This document shows, piece by piece, positions 1-8,152 of a stretch of 64,000 nt of DNA; positions within the stretch are counted from its first letter, which is position 1, and each line of letters starts with the position of its first letter. Both the position numbers and the translations under genes were made by a program. The notes beneath the pieces are model-generated. The model had not been told where the DNA came from. It did no database searches and saw only the letters and a list, made by a program, of their open reading frames with translations. The stretch comes from UBA1240 sp045599185 (GTDB lineage: Bacteria > Spirochaetota > Spirochaetia > Treponematales > Treponemataceae): contig JAZRVO010000032.1 in NCBI GenBank assembly GCA_045599185.1, positions 62,001 through 126,000 of the forward strand, written 5' to 3'.

Positions 1-75
1 AAACGGCAGTTTTATACCATGGCGGCAGCTGCATTTGCGGCAAACCCGCCGTTAATGCCAAACTCGAAATTGAAT

Positions 76-1830
76 CTAAAAGAACGTAATTTCTCCGGCT
101 TCTACGCCTGCGTCAACTTCCATGCCGGTAATTGAACCAACCGCCTGCTTGTCAGAAACAATGGTAAAGTGCTTGATGAAGTCGCTGAATGAGGAATTGC
201 GGATTGACCATTCGCTGATGCCTTTTTCTTTCAGTATTCTTTCTTTTTCAGTTCTTGCCTGTTCATAAATTTCTGCAAGTTCTTTCTGTTCGTTTTCAAA
301 ACGCGCAGAAAGCTGTTCCAGATGTTCAATTGCACCTTCTATTGAACGGTACGACATGAAAAAGTCTTCCGAATAAACCGTAAAGTTTTCTACGGCTTTT
401 ACAAATTCATTCTGCAATTTGCTAAGCGACTTTATGAACGTAGATTTTGTTTTGTTGATGGCCGAAAAAAACTTGCGGTCGGCATCGGCATCGGTAGAAA
501 ACTGCTTAATCTGCTTGGTACTGTTGTCAATAAAGCTCTGCAAAAGCTTCTGCGCTTCTTCTACGTTCTGGTCGGTCTGCGAAATCAGGCTTGACATGTA
601 TTCAACCGTAGATTTGATGGTATTGATGTTGGTATTGCGCGCAACTTCAATGCGCTGGGCAATTGCAACGTAAGTAAGATTGTTTATAATAGGGAAAAAA
701 TCGGTAAAGCACAGCTGAATGCGCTGTACGGCGTGCTGAATTGAGTTGGATTTTTCCAGAACCTGTTCCTGCGCGCTCTGGTACGATTTGAAAATGTTTA
801 CAAAATCGCCGAATTCGGCACTGGTGCGTTCAATGCACGATTGCAGGCTGTCTTTGCGGCTTGTGTCGGTTAAACTGCTGTTTATAAATTTTTGCCGCTG
901 GCGTTCTACGCCTGAAAGAATGCCGTCAATCGTATCGCGGTTCTGCTTGAACACGTCAATTGAATTTTTAAGCTTGCCGTTAATGCTTTCAAGCAGGGTA
1001 ATTGAAACTTTTGCAAGCTGTTCGTTAAAGCAGCACTGGTCAAGTTTTTCTTCATCGGCGGCGCGGCTGTTTATTTCCTTAATTTTGGAAAGCGTCAGGA
1101 TAACGTCATCAAGTGACTGGCGGATAATGTCCTGCATTTGAATGCATTCCATGGCCTTTAAAATTGGCTGGCGAACGCTGGAAGCCTTTTCCAGCATTCC
1201 GGCCAGTTCTTCCATTATGGTTTCCAGGGCTTCTCCAATGCTTATGTTTTCGCCGGAATCGTCGTCAGTTTTGCCGCTTATGCGTTCAACATCGCTGATT
1301 GTGCGTTCCAGCATGGTAATGTTTTCTTTAATTGATTTTTCGTTGTCAATAAGTGCGTCGGACTGGGCAATAAGGCGCAGGGAAAGGGTTTTTAGGTTTG
1401 AAGTAATGTAGGAAAAAGCCTGGCCTTCCTTGCCGGATTTAATTGAAACAACCATCGCATTAAGTGAAATAAGTTCCATTTCGCTGCTTTCGTCTTTAAT
1501 GCGCTGAATCAGTTCGTTCATGCTTGCAAGCAGTTCCATGCGTTTGGTAAAACTTTCCACCAGTTCCGTATTGCGGTTTTTAAAGTTTGCGGCAACCTGC
1601 CTGTTCTGTTCTACAATTTCAGTCTGTTTCTGTATTATGCTGGTAAGAGAATTCTGAACCTGCTTGAATTTTGCAAGCTTGGGATTATCAAAAACGTCTG
1701 AGTCTTCCGTGCTTTTTATAAAATTAAGTTCGCTTACCAGAACCGGGAAGTTTGAACTTAAGTCAAAAAAATCCCGTCCGCTTTCGTCGCTTATTTCTTT
1801 TAAGTTGCCAAGAATTGTTTCTGTGTTCAT
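76..1830 (-). CDS. Methyl-accepting-type coiled-coil protein (host)
   Basis: A 584-residue soluble, mostly helical protein without a signal peptide or membrane segment. Long heptad-like stretches are broken by motifs typical of chemoreceptor or chemotaxis-accessory helices, such as the block around residues 235-250 with QDIIRQSLDDV. It starts at ATG with an upstream GAGAG-rich ribosome site. It is followed on the same strand by nothing recognisable within positions 1-75, and preceded by a MinD-like ATPase gene 34 bases upstream, so the two probably form an operon. MinD-like ATPases in bacteria often position flagella or chemosensory arrays, which fits the pairing. I cannot assign ligand or partner. 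It reads as a chromosomal host gene outside the prophage. Confidence 0.6.
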   Translation of the reverse strand: MNTETILGNLKEISDESGRDFFDLSSNFPVLVSELNFIKSTEDSDVFDNPKLAKFKQVQNSLTSIIQKQTEIVEQNRQVAANFKNRNTELVESFTKRMELLASMNELIQRIKDESSEMELISLNAMVVSIKSGKEGQAFSYITSNLKTLSLRLIAQSDALIDNEKSIKENITMLERTISDVERISGKTDDDSGENISIGEALETIMEELAGMLEKASSVRQPILKAMECIQMQDIIRQSLDDVILTLSKIKEINSRAADEEKLDQCCFNEQLAKVSITLLESINGKLKNSIDVFKQNRDTIDGILSGVERQRQKFINSSLTDTSRKDSLQSCIERTSAEFGDFVNIFKSYQSAQEQVLEKSNSIQHAVQRIQLCFTDFFPIINNLTYVAIAQRIEVARNTNINTIKSTVEYMSSLISQTDQNVEEAQKLLQSFIDNSTKQIKQFSTDADADRKFFSAINKTKSTFIKSLSKLQNEFVKAVENFTVYSEDFFMSYRSIEGAIEHLEQLSARFENEQKELAEIYEQARTEKERILKEKGISEWSIRNSSFSDFIKHFTIVSDKQAVGSITGMEVDAGVEAGEITFF

Positions 1831-1864
1831 TTATTTACTCTCTCATTCCTTTAATGCCTGCCGG

Positions 1865-2866
1865 CTATCGTCTGTTAAGTTTTTTCTGGTTTTCTGCCTG
1901 TTTTTCGTAAAATTCCCTTACAATGTCTGCAAAATCTTCTGGGGCATCGTGCAGGTCTGTTAAATTGTTTGTGCCTGCCGCGCAGATGCGCTGTACGATT
2001 GGCGGAATTGACTGGGCAAACATGGAATTAGGGTAGGCCAGAACTGCCGGTTTGCGCTGGGCAATTGCTGCCTGCACGGCTTCGTCGTAAGGCGCGTAAC
2101 CAATGTATTCCAAATCTATGCACAGCTTGTGCTTTACCAGCGACTGAAGCCTTACGCCCATTTCCGTGTTTGAAGAATTGCGCCCCATGTTCATTATTAC
2201 ACGCGGCTTAAACTTGCTCATTTCTTCATAAACGCGCTTGCCTTCGCCGGGCATTGCATCGTCAATTACGCTTAAAATCTGTTCAAAGGAATATTCCCTG
2301 CCTTCAAGCCTTTGCAGGATGCTGTTTTTAAGTATTTGCCGCGCCGGGCTTTTGGGGCTGTACTGGCGGTAGCAGAACCTGTAAATGACAGACTTAAGGA
2401 AAGAATAGGCGTTTAAAACCGAAGTAATTTCCGGCGTAACAACCACAATGCCGTTATTGGCCATAATGAAAAAATCAATTATGTTGTGTGCCGAACCGGC
2501 GCCAAGGTCTAAAATTAAATAATCGCACTGAAGTTTGGTAAGTTCGCGGATGATTTTTTGTTTTGTAAAAAAATCGATGTTGGCTGCACCGGGAAAAAGA
2601 CAGTCTCCGGCGATGAAATGCAGGTTTGGTATGCCTGTAGCCTGCACAAGGGCACTCATGTCAGTTTCCATTTTGTTTATAAAATGCCCCAAACCGCTCT
2701 GGTTGTTTTTCAGCCCCAGCATTGTGTGCAGGTTTGCGCCACCAAAGTCAAAATCGCACAGAATGACGTTCTGGCACCTTGCGGCTAAACTTACAGAGAT
2801 GTTTGTTGAAAGTACACTTTTGCCTACGCCGCCTTTTCCGCCGGCAATAGGAATAATAACAGCCAT
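1865..2866 (-). CDS. MinD/ParA-family P-loop ATPase (host)
   Basis: A 333-residue member of the SIMIBI MinD/ParA/FlhG family. The deviant Walker A KGGVGKS is at residues 11-17, followed by LCDFDFGGANLH (switch I type) and a Walker B-like LILDLGAGS. These ATPases dimerise on ATP and position cell structures such as flagella, chemoreceptor arrays or chromosomes. I chose the ATG at 2866; a TTG nine bases earlier is possible. The C-terminus is charged and helical and could bind a membrane or partner. It is read leftward into the coiled-coil gene, opposite to the phage genes, so the prophage boundary probably lies between 2867 and 3107 or slightly beyond. Confidence 0.8.
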   Translation of the reverse strand: MAVIIPIAGGKGGVGKSVLSTNISVSLAARCQNVILCDFDFGGANLHTMLGLKNNQSGLGHFINKMETDMSALVQATGIPNLHFIAGDCLFPGAANIDFFTKQKIIRELTKLQCDYLILDLGAGSAHNIIDFFIMANNGIVVVTPEITSVLNAYSFLKSVIYRFCYRQYSPKSPARQILKNSILQRLEGREYSFEQILSVIDDAMPGEGKRVYEEMSKFKPRVIMNMGRNSSNTEMGVRLQSLVKHKLCIDLEYIGYAPYDEAVQAAIAQRKPAVLAYPNSMFAQSIPPIVQRICAAGTNNLTDLHDAPEDFADIVREFYEKQAENQKKLNRR

Positions 2867-2947
2867 AATGAACAATTATAAGCCAAGCACGGCTATTTGT
2901 AAACGATTCGTGCTGTTTGATGTAACTAATACGCACTAATCTTAAAA

Positions 2948-3095
2948 CAACTTGGGAAGAGTTAATTTTAATAGCTTTTCCAAAATCGAGCTGTTTAGAT
3001 TGGTGTCGTTTCTAAACCGCTTGGCGGTTCTAGCAGGGGGAACCTTGGTAGCAACAAAGGCTTGAATTGACGACACCAGTTCAAGCCTTTTTTTA
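2948..3095 (+). ncRNA. Candidate structured leader RNA upstream of the first phage gene
   Basis: The gap between host and phage genes folds well on the plus strand. There is an imperfect hairpin near 2950-2982, a strong hairpin AACCGC-TTG-GCGGTT at 3015-3029, and a terminator hairpin at 3056-3090. The terminator loop holds ACGACACC (3070-3077), which is exactly complementary to GGTGTCGT (3002-3009), so a pseudoknot or alternative fold could form. This is consistent with an attenuator or small RNA. No riboswitch class or tRNA is recognised and no convincing promoter was found. Confidence 0.4.
3056..3094 (+). terminator. Intrinsic terminator before the first phage gene
   Basis: Stem AAAGGCTTGAA / TTCAAGCCTTT with a 13-base loop, followed by a T run. 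It ends 13 bases before the ATG at 3108, so any transcript entering from the left must pass it to express the early genes. Confidence 0.75.
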
Positions 3096-3107
3096 TGTGG
3101 TTTAGAG

Positions 3108-3926
3108 ATGAACAACGAAGAAATTAAAAGCAATCTTTCAAAACTTTTTGACTGCAAAACTGATTTTACGGTTACACAAACCGGTAAGAAATCAAGTACA
3201 GTAAACGGTTTTTATAAACCGGCAACTTGTGAGATTTTTCTGCATAACAAAAATTTCACTTCGACAAATAAGCTTATGTACACGGCTGTACACGAGTTTA
3301 CCCACCATGTTTTGACCACCGAAAAAGGCATAAAAACTACAAAATGTCATTCGGGTATTTTTTGGTCAACTTTCTATGACTTCCTAGACAAAGCAATTCA
3401 ACTGGGCTTTTATTCACGCGAAAGAAGCAGGCAGACGAAAGGCCTTATTGAAAATGCAAAACAGTTGCAGAAAACAATCATTGAAGCACAGAAGTCTTTA
3501 GGGGCTGTTATTAGGCAGATTAACGAAGCCTGCATACTTAACGGCGAACGCTTTGAGGACGTTGTTGAACATGACTTGCAGATAACGCGCAACAAGGCGA
3601 AAGAATACGTCCGCCTTGAAAAAACAGACTGTACAAACAGCGAAATGGCAAAGGCTGTTACTGCAAAAGACGTAATGATTCAGCAGGCAGCGCAGGAAGC
3701 CGCAAACGAAGGTAAGACTGTTGAACAGGTAAAGGCAATTGCCAAACAAAAGCCAAATGTAGATGACGACTTGGGAAAAAAGGCAAAAGTAACAGACAAC
3801 GGCTTAGAAAGCCCGGAAAAATTGTTGCGCGAAAAAGAACGGCTTAAACGCACGATTGAACAGCTTAATGACAGGCTGGTACAGGTTGAAGAAACACTGA
3901 ACAGCATGACAGGAAACGGAAAGTGA
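3108..3926 (+). CDS. SprT/WLM-like zinc metalloprotease-type protein
   Basis: A 272-residue protein. The N-terminal third looks like a minimal metallopeptidase: the zinc motif HEFTH is at residues 62-66, and a later His (KCHSGIFW, about residue 81) is in the place where SprT/WLM proteins have their third ligand. From about residue 105 to the end it is charged, helical and coiled-coil-like, so it is longer than a minimal SprT domain. SprT-type enzymes cleave DNA-bound proteins; such a role during phage replication is possible but not shown. It is the first gene of the early operon, starting just after a terminator with only a weak ribosome site. Its TGA overlaps the GTG of the next small gene. 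Confidence 0.55.
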   Translation: MNNEEIKSNLSKLFDCKTDFTVTQTGKKSSTVNGFYKPATCEIFLHNKNFTSTNKLMYTAVHEFTHHVLTTEKGIKTTKCHSGIFWSTFYDFLDKAIQLGFYSRERSRQTKGLIENAKQLQKTIIEAQKSLGAVIRQINEACILNGERFEDVVEHDLQITRNKAKEYVRLEKTDCTNSEMAKAVTAKDVMIQQAAQEAANEGKTVEQVKAIAKQKPNVDDDLGKKAKVTDNGLESPEKLLREKERLKRTIEQLNDRLVQVEETLNSMTGNGK

Positions 3927-4102
3927 AATCGGGCGTGAAGCTGTACCGGCGACCGAATGGGCTTTGGTACGGCGTAAACGAAATAGGGCAGATATACGGC
4001 GGAACATTAAGAAGTGCTTTACTGTTCGCGTATGGATATGGCAAAGACCAAATGGCAGAACTTCGCTATGTGATAGCGTGCCAAAGGAAAAAGGAGATAT
4101 AG
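3923..4102 (+). CDS. Small hypothetical protein, 59 residues
   Basis: A short frame starting with GTG that overlaps the previous stop (GTGA) and ends three bases before the exonuclease ATG. It encodes a basic, aromatic-rich peptide (KLYRRPNGLWYGVNE at the start). Tight stop-start coupling on both sides is the main evidence that it is translated. No domain is recognised. Confidence 0.5.
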   Translation: MKSGVKLYRRPNGLWYGVNEIGQIYGGTLRSALLFAYGYGKDQMAELRYVIACQRKKEI

Positions 4103-4104
4103 AG

Positions 4105-5115
4105 ATGTTGTACAAGAGTGTCGTTCAACTTGGAAACGTCAACTTTACACCAACTGACGGTTTAAGACGTGAGGAGTGGTTAAAGCTTAGAACTACTGGA
4201 ATTGGCGGAAGTGATGCCGGTGCAATTATGGGGCTGAATGAGTATGCAACACCGTTAAGCGTTTATCTTGCAAAAAAAGGCTTTGCAAGTTTTGAAGGGA
4301 ATGCTGCTACAGAATGGGGAAACATACTTGAAGACAAAATCAGACAAAAAGCAAAAGCTGACTTGGGAATTGAGATTGAACCCGTTCCGGGAATGTTTAC
4401 AAGCAAGGAATACAGCTTTATGAACGCGAATCTTGACGGGCTTGTTTATGTTGAGGGAGAAAAAGAAATCGCCGGTAGTGTTGTCACTGGTCTTGGCGGA
4501 CACGAAATAAAGACTTCACGTACCGGCAAAGGGTTTGGAAATGACGAAATTCCCGACAGTTACTACGCACAAGTTCAGCACTATATGGCAGTAACCGGCT
4601 TGGACTTCTTCATTCTCACCGTTTATATTTTCGACAGATACGAGGGCAGACATTATGTTGTACCGCGCATGGACGATTTTATTTTGCAGCTTATTGAAGC
4701 TGAAAAAAACTTTTGGAATGACAATGTTCTTGCAAGTGTTATGCCTTCACCAACCGGCAACGAAAACGAACTTGAATTACTCAAGTCTATGCCAATGGCT
4801 GAAACAATCGAACTTGACAGCGAGTGCGAGTCGCTTCTTGATGAAAAAGCCGTTATTGACAAGCAGATTAAGGAATTGCAGGTAAAAGTCAACGCTCTGA
4901 AAGAACAGGTTTTAATCAAAATGAGTGCTGCTTCAAACGGTACTGCTGCTGAAAAAACTTTTGCAACCTGCGGAAAGTGGAAAATCAGTTATAACACACA
5001 GGTATCAAAAAGAATTGATACTAACGCTTTGAAAAAAGCCGGGCTTTATGATGAATACGCTAAAGAATCCGTTTCAAAAGTTATGCGTATTTCCAAAAAC
5101 AAAGAGGTGCAGTAA
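4105..5115 (+). CDS. YqaJ-family viral recombinase exonuclease
   Basis: A 336-residue PD-(D/E)XK nuclease of the YqaJ (lambda Exo-like) family, which resects double-stranded DNA ends 5' to 3' and hands the strand to a RecT-type annealing protein. The N-terminal GIGGSDAGAIMG motif, the EWGN-LE block, NANLDG (catalytic Asp), HEIKTS (catalytic Glu-x-Lys) and the QVQHYM block are all present in order. The last ~80 residues form a coiled coil. I chose the ATG at 4105 because a strong AAGGAG lies about 8 bases upstream. RecT is encoded at 6688, completing the usual pair. Its stop overlaps the next ATG (TAATG). Confidence 0.9.
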   Translation: MLYKSVVQLGNVNFTPTDGLRREEWLKLRTTGIGGSDAGAIMGLNEYATPLSVYLAKKGFASFEGNAATEWGNILEDKIRQKAKADLGIEIEPVPGMFTSKEYSFMNANLDGLVYVEGEKEIAGSVVTGLGGHEIKTSRTGKGFGNDEIPDSYYAQVQHYMAVTGLDFFILTVYIFDRYEGRHYVVPRMDDFILQLIEAEKNFWNDNVLASVMPSPTGNENELELLKSMPMAETIELDSECESLLDEKAVIDKQIKELQVKVNALKEQVLIKMSAASNGTAAEKTFATCGKWKISYNTQVSKRIDTNALKKAGLYDEYAKESVSKVMRISKNKEVQ

Positions 5116-5318
5116 TGAAAAGGGGTTTAGCAAGAGACGGCATGAAAACTTGTTGGAGTTGCGGCAGTTCTGAAATTTCAGTTTGTGAGGATAGTGAGAG
5201 TGAGAACTTCAAATATTTTGTACGTTGTGCGGATTGTGGAGAGCACACCCTTAACTGTCAGACAGAAAAAATGGCTAAAAAGGCATGGAATAGAGCGTAT
5301 GAGATTCCTTTGGATTGA
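5115..5318 (+). CDS. Lar-like zinc-ribbon protein
   Basis: A 67-residue protein with two Cys pairs (CWSC at about 13-16 and CADC at about 38-41) followed by the AKKAWNRAY block. This order matches the small restriction-alleviation (Lar) family of phage zinc ribbons, in which a Cys-rich core ends in an EAxxxWNxR-type motif. Rac-prophage Lar modulates type I restriction; many family members are uncharacterised, so function here is inferred only. The gene is translationally coupled to the exonuclease before it and overlaps the following gene by 20 bases. Confidence 0.55.
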   Translation: MKRGLARDGMKTCWSCGSSEISVCEDSESENFKYFVRCADCGEHTLNCQTEKMAKKAWNRAYEIPLD

Positions 5319-5886
5319 TACAGAAACTACAGGAATTGAAGTCACCGACAGTGCAGCTTTTGAACTGGGAATGATTCTTGTAGATAACGGACAGGTGATT
5401 TGTGAAAGATGTTTCTTTCTGAATCCTTTGAGTGACACTATCAAGTATCACGAGGACGCAGGAAAGATTCACGGCTATTCGGAAGAGGATATAAAAACTT
5501 TCCCTTCGGAGCGTGAACAAATGCCAAAGGTTGCACAGTTCTTTTGGGAAGCAAGGGAATTATGGCAAAAGGACGGAAGCAAGAGTGAAAAAATGATTCT
5601 TGCCGGCTATAACGTGGGATTTGACATTAAACACCTTAAAGCACTTTTGGAAAGAAACGGCTACAAACTGGAAGACTATTTTTCCGATGTGGTTGCTGAT
5701 GTTTTCTTGCAGGTAAAAAAGGCAGGTATGCAAAAAGCACTGCCATACTTGAAAGACAGAAAACTTTCTACGGTTGCCGAACACTTGGGCGTAAAACTTG
5801 AAAACGCACATGACGCTATGGCAGATATTAAAGCAACTAGAAGCGTTGCTGCAAAATTACACTCAATGGGTGTAAGTCTTTTATAA
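5299..5886 (+). CDS. DnaQ-like 3'-5' exonuclease (DEDDh)
   Basis: A 195-residue exonuclease of the DEDDh superfamily (DNA polymerase III epsilon / RNase T type). Exo I is FLWIDTETTG near the N-terminus, Exo II is in NVGFDIKHLKALL, and Exo III is HDAMADIKAT near residue 175, giving the full D-E-D-H-D set. ATG at 5299 places Exo I directly after the start as usual. It sits in the recombination gene cluster and overlaps the zinc-ribbon gene. Likely role: trimming or proofreading of ends in phage recombination or replication. No polymerase is fused or adjacent. Confidence 0.85.
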   Translation: MRFLWIDTETTGIEVTDSAAFELGMILVDNGQVICERCFFLNPLSDTIKYHEDAGKIHGYSEEDIKTFPSEREQMPKVAQFFWEARELWQKDGSKSEKMILAGYNVGFDIKHLKALLERNGYKLEDYFSDVVADVFLQVKKAGMQKALPYLKDRKLSTVAEHLGVKLENAHDAMADIKATRSVAAKLHSMGVSLL

Positions 5887-5898
5887 ACGAGGTTTTTT

Positions 5899-6069
5899 AT
5901 GATTAGCGATTTGATAAAGGTTATTGAAGCACAGGGTTTTATGGTTGAAAAGTTCAACAAGGTTAAAAATGTTGAAATTTGCGACACATCAGAAACTATT
6001 GAGTTTACTGTTTTCAGAAGCTCAAATGAACATAAATGCCGCTGCAAAGAAGAAAAGTTACACCTTTGA
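5899..6069 (+). CDS. Small hypothetical protein, 56 residues
   Basis: A short frame that starts with ATG 12 bases after the exonuclease stop, with ACGAGG as ribosome site. It encodes MISDLIKVIEAQGFMVEKF and then a beta-rich part ending in a Cys/Lys-rich tail (CRCKEEK). It overlaps the next gene by 44 bases. No family is recognised; the sequence looks like a small two-layer fold. Confidence 0.5.
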   Translation: MISDLIKVIEAQGFMVEKFNKVKNVEICDTSETIEFTVFRSSNEHKCRCKEEKLHL

Positions 6070-6640
6070 AGATATTCAGAGATTCTGTAATGAAGGTTGT
6101 GCAGACAAATACATCAAAGAGGGTGATTTGTTTGTTGTTCCGGGTAATTTCACGGTAGATGAATATGACGACTTTGACGAAATCGAAGCAGAAAATGTGC
6201 GTGTCATTGCGGTGTCTGTAAAGCCTTCAAAAGTTATTTTTAACTTTGAAAGAATCTTGTTCAGACATTGCATTGATGAAGATTATGTAAAGGGTAGTGA
6301 TTTTGAAGAAACTGAATTAGGCGGCTACATTAAAGGCAAATTTCAGAACGCTCTTGAAAAGAAACTTGGCGTTAATGTTTTGGATTGCAGTCTTCTTTCA
6401 AAAGAAAATGTTTTTGAAAAAGACAGTGAAGAATATATGCCGTTCTTTGGCGAAAGAAAAAACAGAATCAAGACACTACTTGATGATAGTGACACTTGGT
6501 ACTGGTGGCTTAAAACGCCGTATTCGGCGCACTCCACCTACTTCTGCTATGTCGGCTACAACGGCGATAGCTACAACTACGCTGCTAGTAATAGTGGCGG
6601 TGGGGTCGCCCCCGCTTTTGCCGTAGGCAAATGTATCTAA
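6026..6640 (+). CDS. DUF6273 lectin-like protein, candidate hypervariable target
   Basis: A 204-residue protein. An N-terminal region of about 150 residues ends in a C-terminal block WYWWLKTP ... YVGYNGDSYNYAASNSGGGVAPAFAV typical of DUF6273 domains, which have a C-type-lectin/sulfatase-modifying fold. I chose the internal ATG at 6026; an earlier frame start lies inside the preceding gene. The last ~100 bases are unusual: rich in AAC, TAC and AGC codons and ending in a GC-rich stretch (6597-6630) unlike the surrounding AT-rich DNA. A hairpin follows the stop. The layout resembles the variable region of diversity-generating retroelements, but no reverse transcriptase or template repeat is in this window. 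Confidence 0.55.
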   Translation: MNINAAAKKKSYTFEDIQRFCNEGCADKYIKEGDLFVVPGNFTVDEYDDFDEIEAENVRVIAVSVKPSKVIFNFERILFRHCIDEDYVKGSDFEETELGGYIKGKFQNALEKKLGVNVLDCSLLSKENVFEKDSEEYMPFFGERKNRIKTLLDDSDTWYWWLKTPYSAHSTYFCYVGYNGDSYNYAASNSGGGVAPAFAVGKCI

Positions 6641-6646
6641 CAATCA

Positions 6647-6663
6647 CCCGGCTTTATGCCGGG
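6647..6663. other. GC-rich hairpin after the DUF6273 gene
   Basis: CCCGGC-TTTAT-GCCGGG lies six bases after the stop codon. No T run follows, so it is not a classical terminator. It may be an mRNA-processing hairpin, or a cruciform like those that sit downstream of retroelement variable regions. Confidence 0.55.
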
Positions 6664-6687
6664 GTAAATTACAGGAGAAATTGAAAT

Positions 6688-7620
6688 ATGAACGTAAACG
6701 GAAATAACGCAAATACAAAACTTGCAAATGTAAATACAAAGAACCCAACACTTAAACAGTGGGTTGCAAAAATGAGCGACCAAATTAAGAACGCATTACC
6801 CTCTAACATTACGCCGGAAAGAATGGTACGAATCGCCATGACCGCGATAACCAAAGACCCGAAACTTGCAGAATCTACTCCGGAAAGTTTCATGGGGGCA
6901 CTGCTTACGAGTGCACAGCTTGGGCTTGAGTGTAACACACCGTTAGGACAGGCTTTTTTAATTCCTTACAGAAACAATAAAAAAGGCGTAACCGAAACGC
7001 AGTTTCAAATGGGTTATCAAGGGTTGATTGATTTGTGCTACCGCACCGGGCAGTACAAGAAGATTGTTGCACGCGTTGTATACGAGGGTGATGATTTTGA
7101 CTATTCCTACGGCTTGGAAGAAAAGCTTGTACACAGACCCAAAGAACAGAGCGATAACCCGGTTTATGTTTATGCCCTGTATGAACTGAAAAACGGTGCA
7201 AGTGCTTTTGAAGTTATGAGCTGGGAAGCCGTAATGAAGCACGCACAGAAATATTCGCAGAGTGTTAAAGGCGGCTATAGTTCGCCTTGGCAGACAGACC
7301 CTATAAGCATGGCAATTAAAACCGTACTTAAAAAGCTGTTGAAGTATGCGCCCAAAGCAGTTGAAGTTGCAGAAGCTGTAAATGGTGACAGTGCAATTAT
7401 TAAGACAAACATTGTACCGGGCGCTAACGGTGCAACCTATACCAACGATTTTGACTATTCGCCGGAAAACGTAACGGACGTTGAACCGATTGCCAACAAG
7501 CAGATTGATGAAAAACCGACTGAAAGCACAATGTCGGCAGAAAATTATGATGATGCCGGGATTGACGCGGCGTTTGAAGCGCAGGCGCAGGCATACGATG
7601 ACGCAAACGGCTTGTTCTAA
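6688..7620 (+). CDS. recT: RecT-family single-strand annealing protein
   Basis: A 310-residue RecT homologue. Recognisable blocks are NITPERMVRIAMTAI, the SFMGALLTSAQLGLECNTPLGQAFLIPY core, QMGYQGLIDLCYRTGQ, and the conserved DPISMAIKTVLKKLLKYAPK near residue 215. RecT coats resected single strands and anneals them to homologous DNA. It works with the YqaJ exonuclease encoded 2.5 kb upstream. An AGGAGA ribosome site is well placed before the ATG at 6688. The C-terminal 70 residues are acidic and low in complexity, as in many homologues. Confidence 0.93.
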   Translation: MNVNGNNANTKLANVNTKNPTLKQWVAKMSDQIKNALPSNITPERMVRIAMTAITKDPKLAESTPESFMGALLTSAQLGLECNTPLGQAFLIPYRNNKKGVTETQFQMGYQGLIDLCYRTGQYKKIVARVVYEGDDFDYSYGLEEKLVHRPKEQSDNPVYVYALYELKNGASAFEVMSWEAVMKHAQKYSQSVKGGYSSPWQTDPISMAIKTVLKKLLKYAPKAVEVAEAVNGDSAIIKTNIVPGANGATYTNDFDYSPENVTDVEPIANKQIDEKPTESTMSAENYDDAGIDAAFEAQAQAYDDANGLF

Positions 7621-7635
7621 GTGAGGTAAAGATTT

Positions 7636-8148
7636 TTGAAAATAACGGCATTTTTTCACGGCGTTTTATACAAGAATCAGATTGTATTAAGGGTTTGCGA
7701 TGAAAAGGATTTTCCGCTGATATACAAGCTTTTTGGAAGCAAAAAGAAGCGCGAAGAGCGTACAAAGCAGGAAATCCTTTTGAAATGCGAAATTGACGCA
7801 GAATTTCAACACCGAACGTACAAACAGCTTGCAAGCGTGTGGAAACTGATAACCGTTATTTTTGAAAGCACGGAAAGAAGAAAGCCGACAGACGAGGAAC
7901 GCTATCGTTAGCCGTGGTGCTGCTCCACAATTTGCAGATTGTGCTTGGAATGTTTTAGCACTGACACGAGAAGAACACACGTTCTTTCACGCACGCGGCT
8001 GGACGGTTTTTTAGATAAATACCCACATTTAAGGGGCAAGGTTGAAAGAGCTTTTAAGAAAGCCGGGCATTTAGAAATACCTAAAATATTCATGCCGGAA
8101 AATCAGATTGATATAGCAGGTTTAGCAAACTTGGCATTGGGAGAATGA
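7636..8148 (+). pseudogene. Decayed HNH-type phage nuclease
   Basis: From the TTG at 7636 the frame encodes 91 residues containing HRTYKQLASVWKLITVIFES, then meets TAG at 7909. Another frame (from about 7895) then reads IVSRGAAPQFADC, CAWNVLALTREEHTFFHARGW and stops at a T run near 8010. The original frame resumes with FLDKYPHLRGKVERAFKKAG to 8148. These three pieces look like the start and end of one HNH-like phage nuclease whose central part, including the first catalytic His, has been deleted. A one-base loss in the T run then split the rest. The family match is from memory of similar phage proteins. The N-terminal piece could still be translated (GAGGT ribosome site). Confidence 0.55.
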
Positions 8149-8152
8149 ACGA

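Noticed and set aside
1..75. End of another minus-strand gene
   Set aside because: A short open frame (FGINGG...AAAMV) can be read on the minus strand, but it lacks a start and any recognisable family.
3015..3060. A tRNA-like segment (GGTTCTAGCAGGGGGAACC)
   Set aside because: It resembles a T-arm but no acceptor stem, anticodon arm or CCA end fits around it; it is part of a hairpin leader.
2867..3107. Left attachment site
   Set aside because: The boundary must be near here, but without the right end or an integrase no direct repeat can be tested, so no coordinate is claimed.
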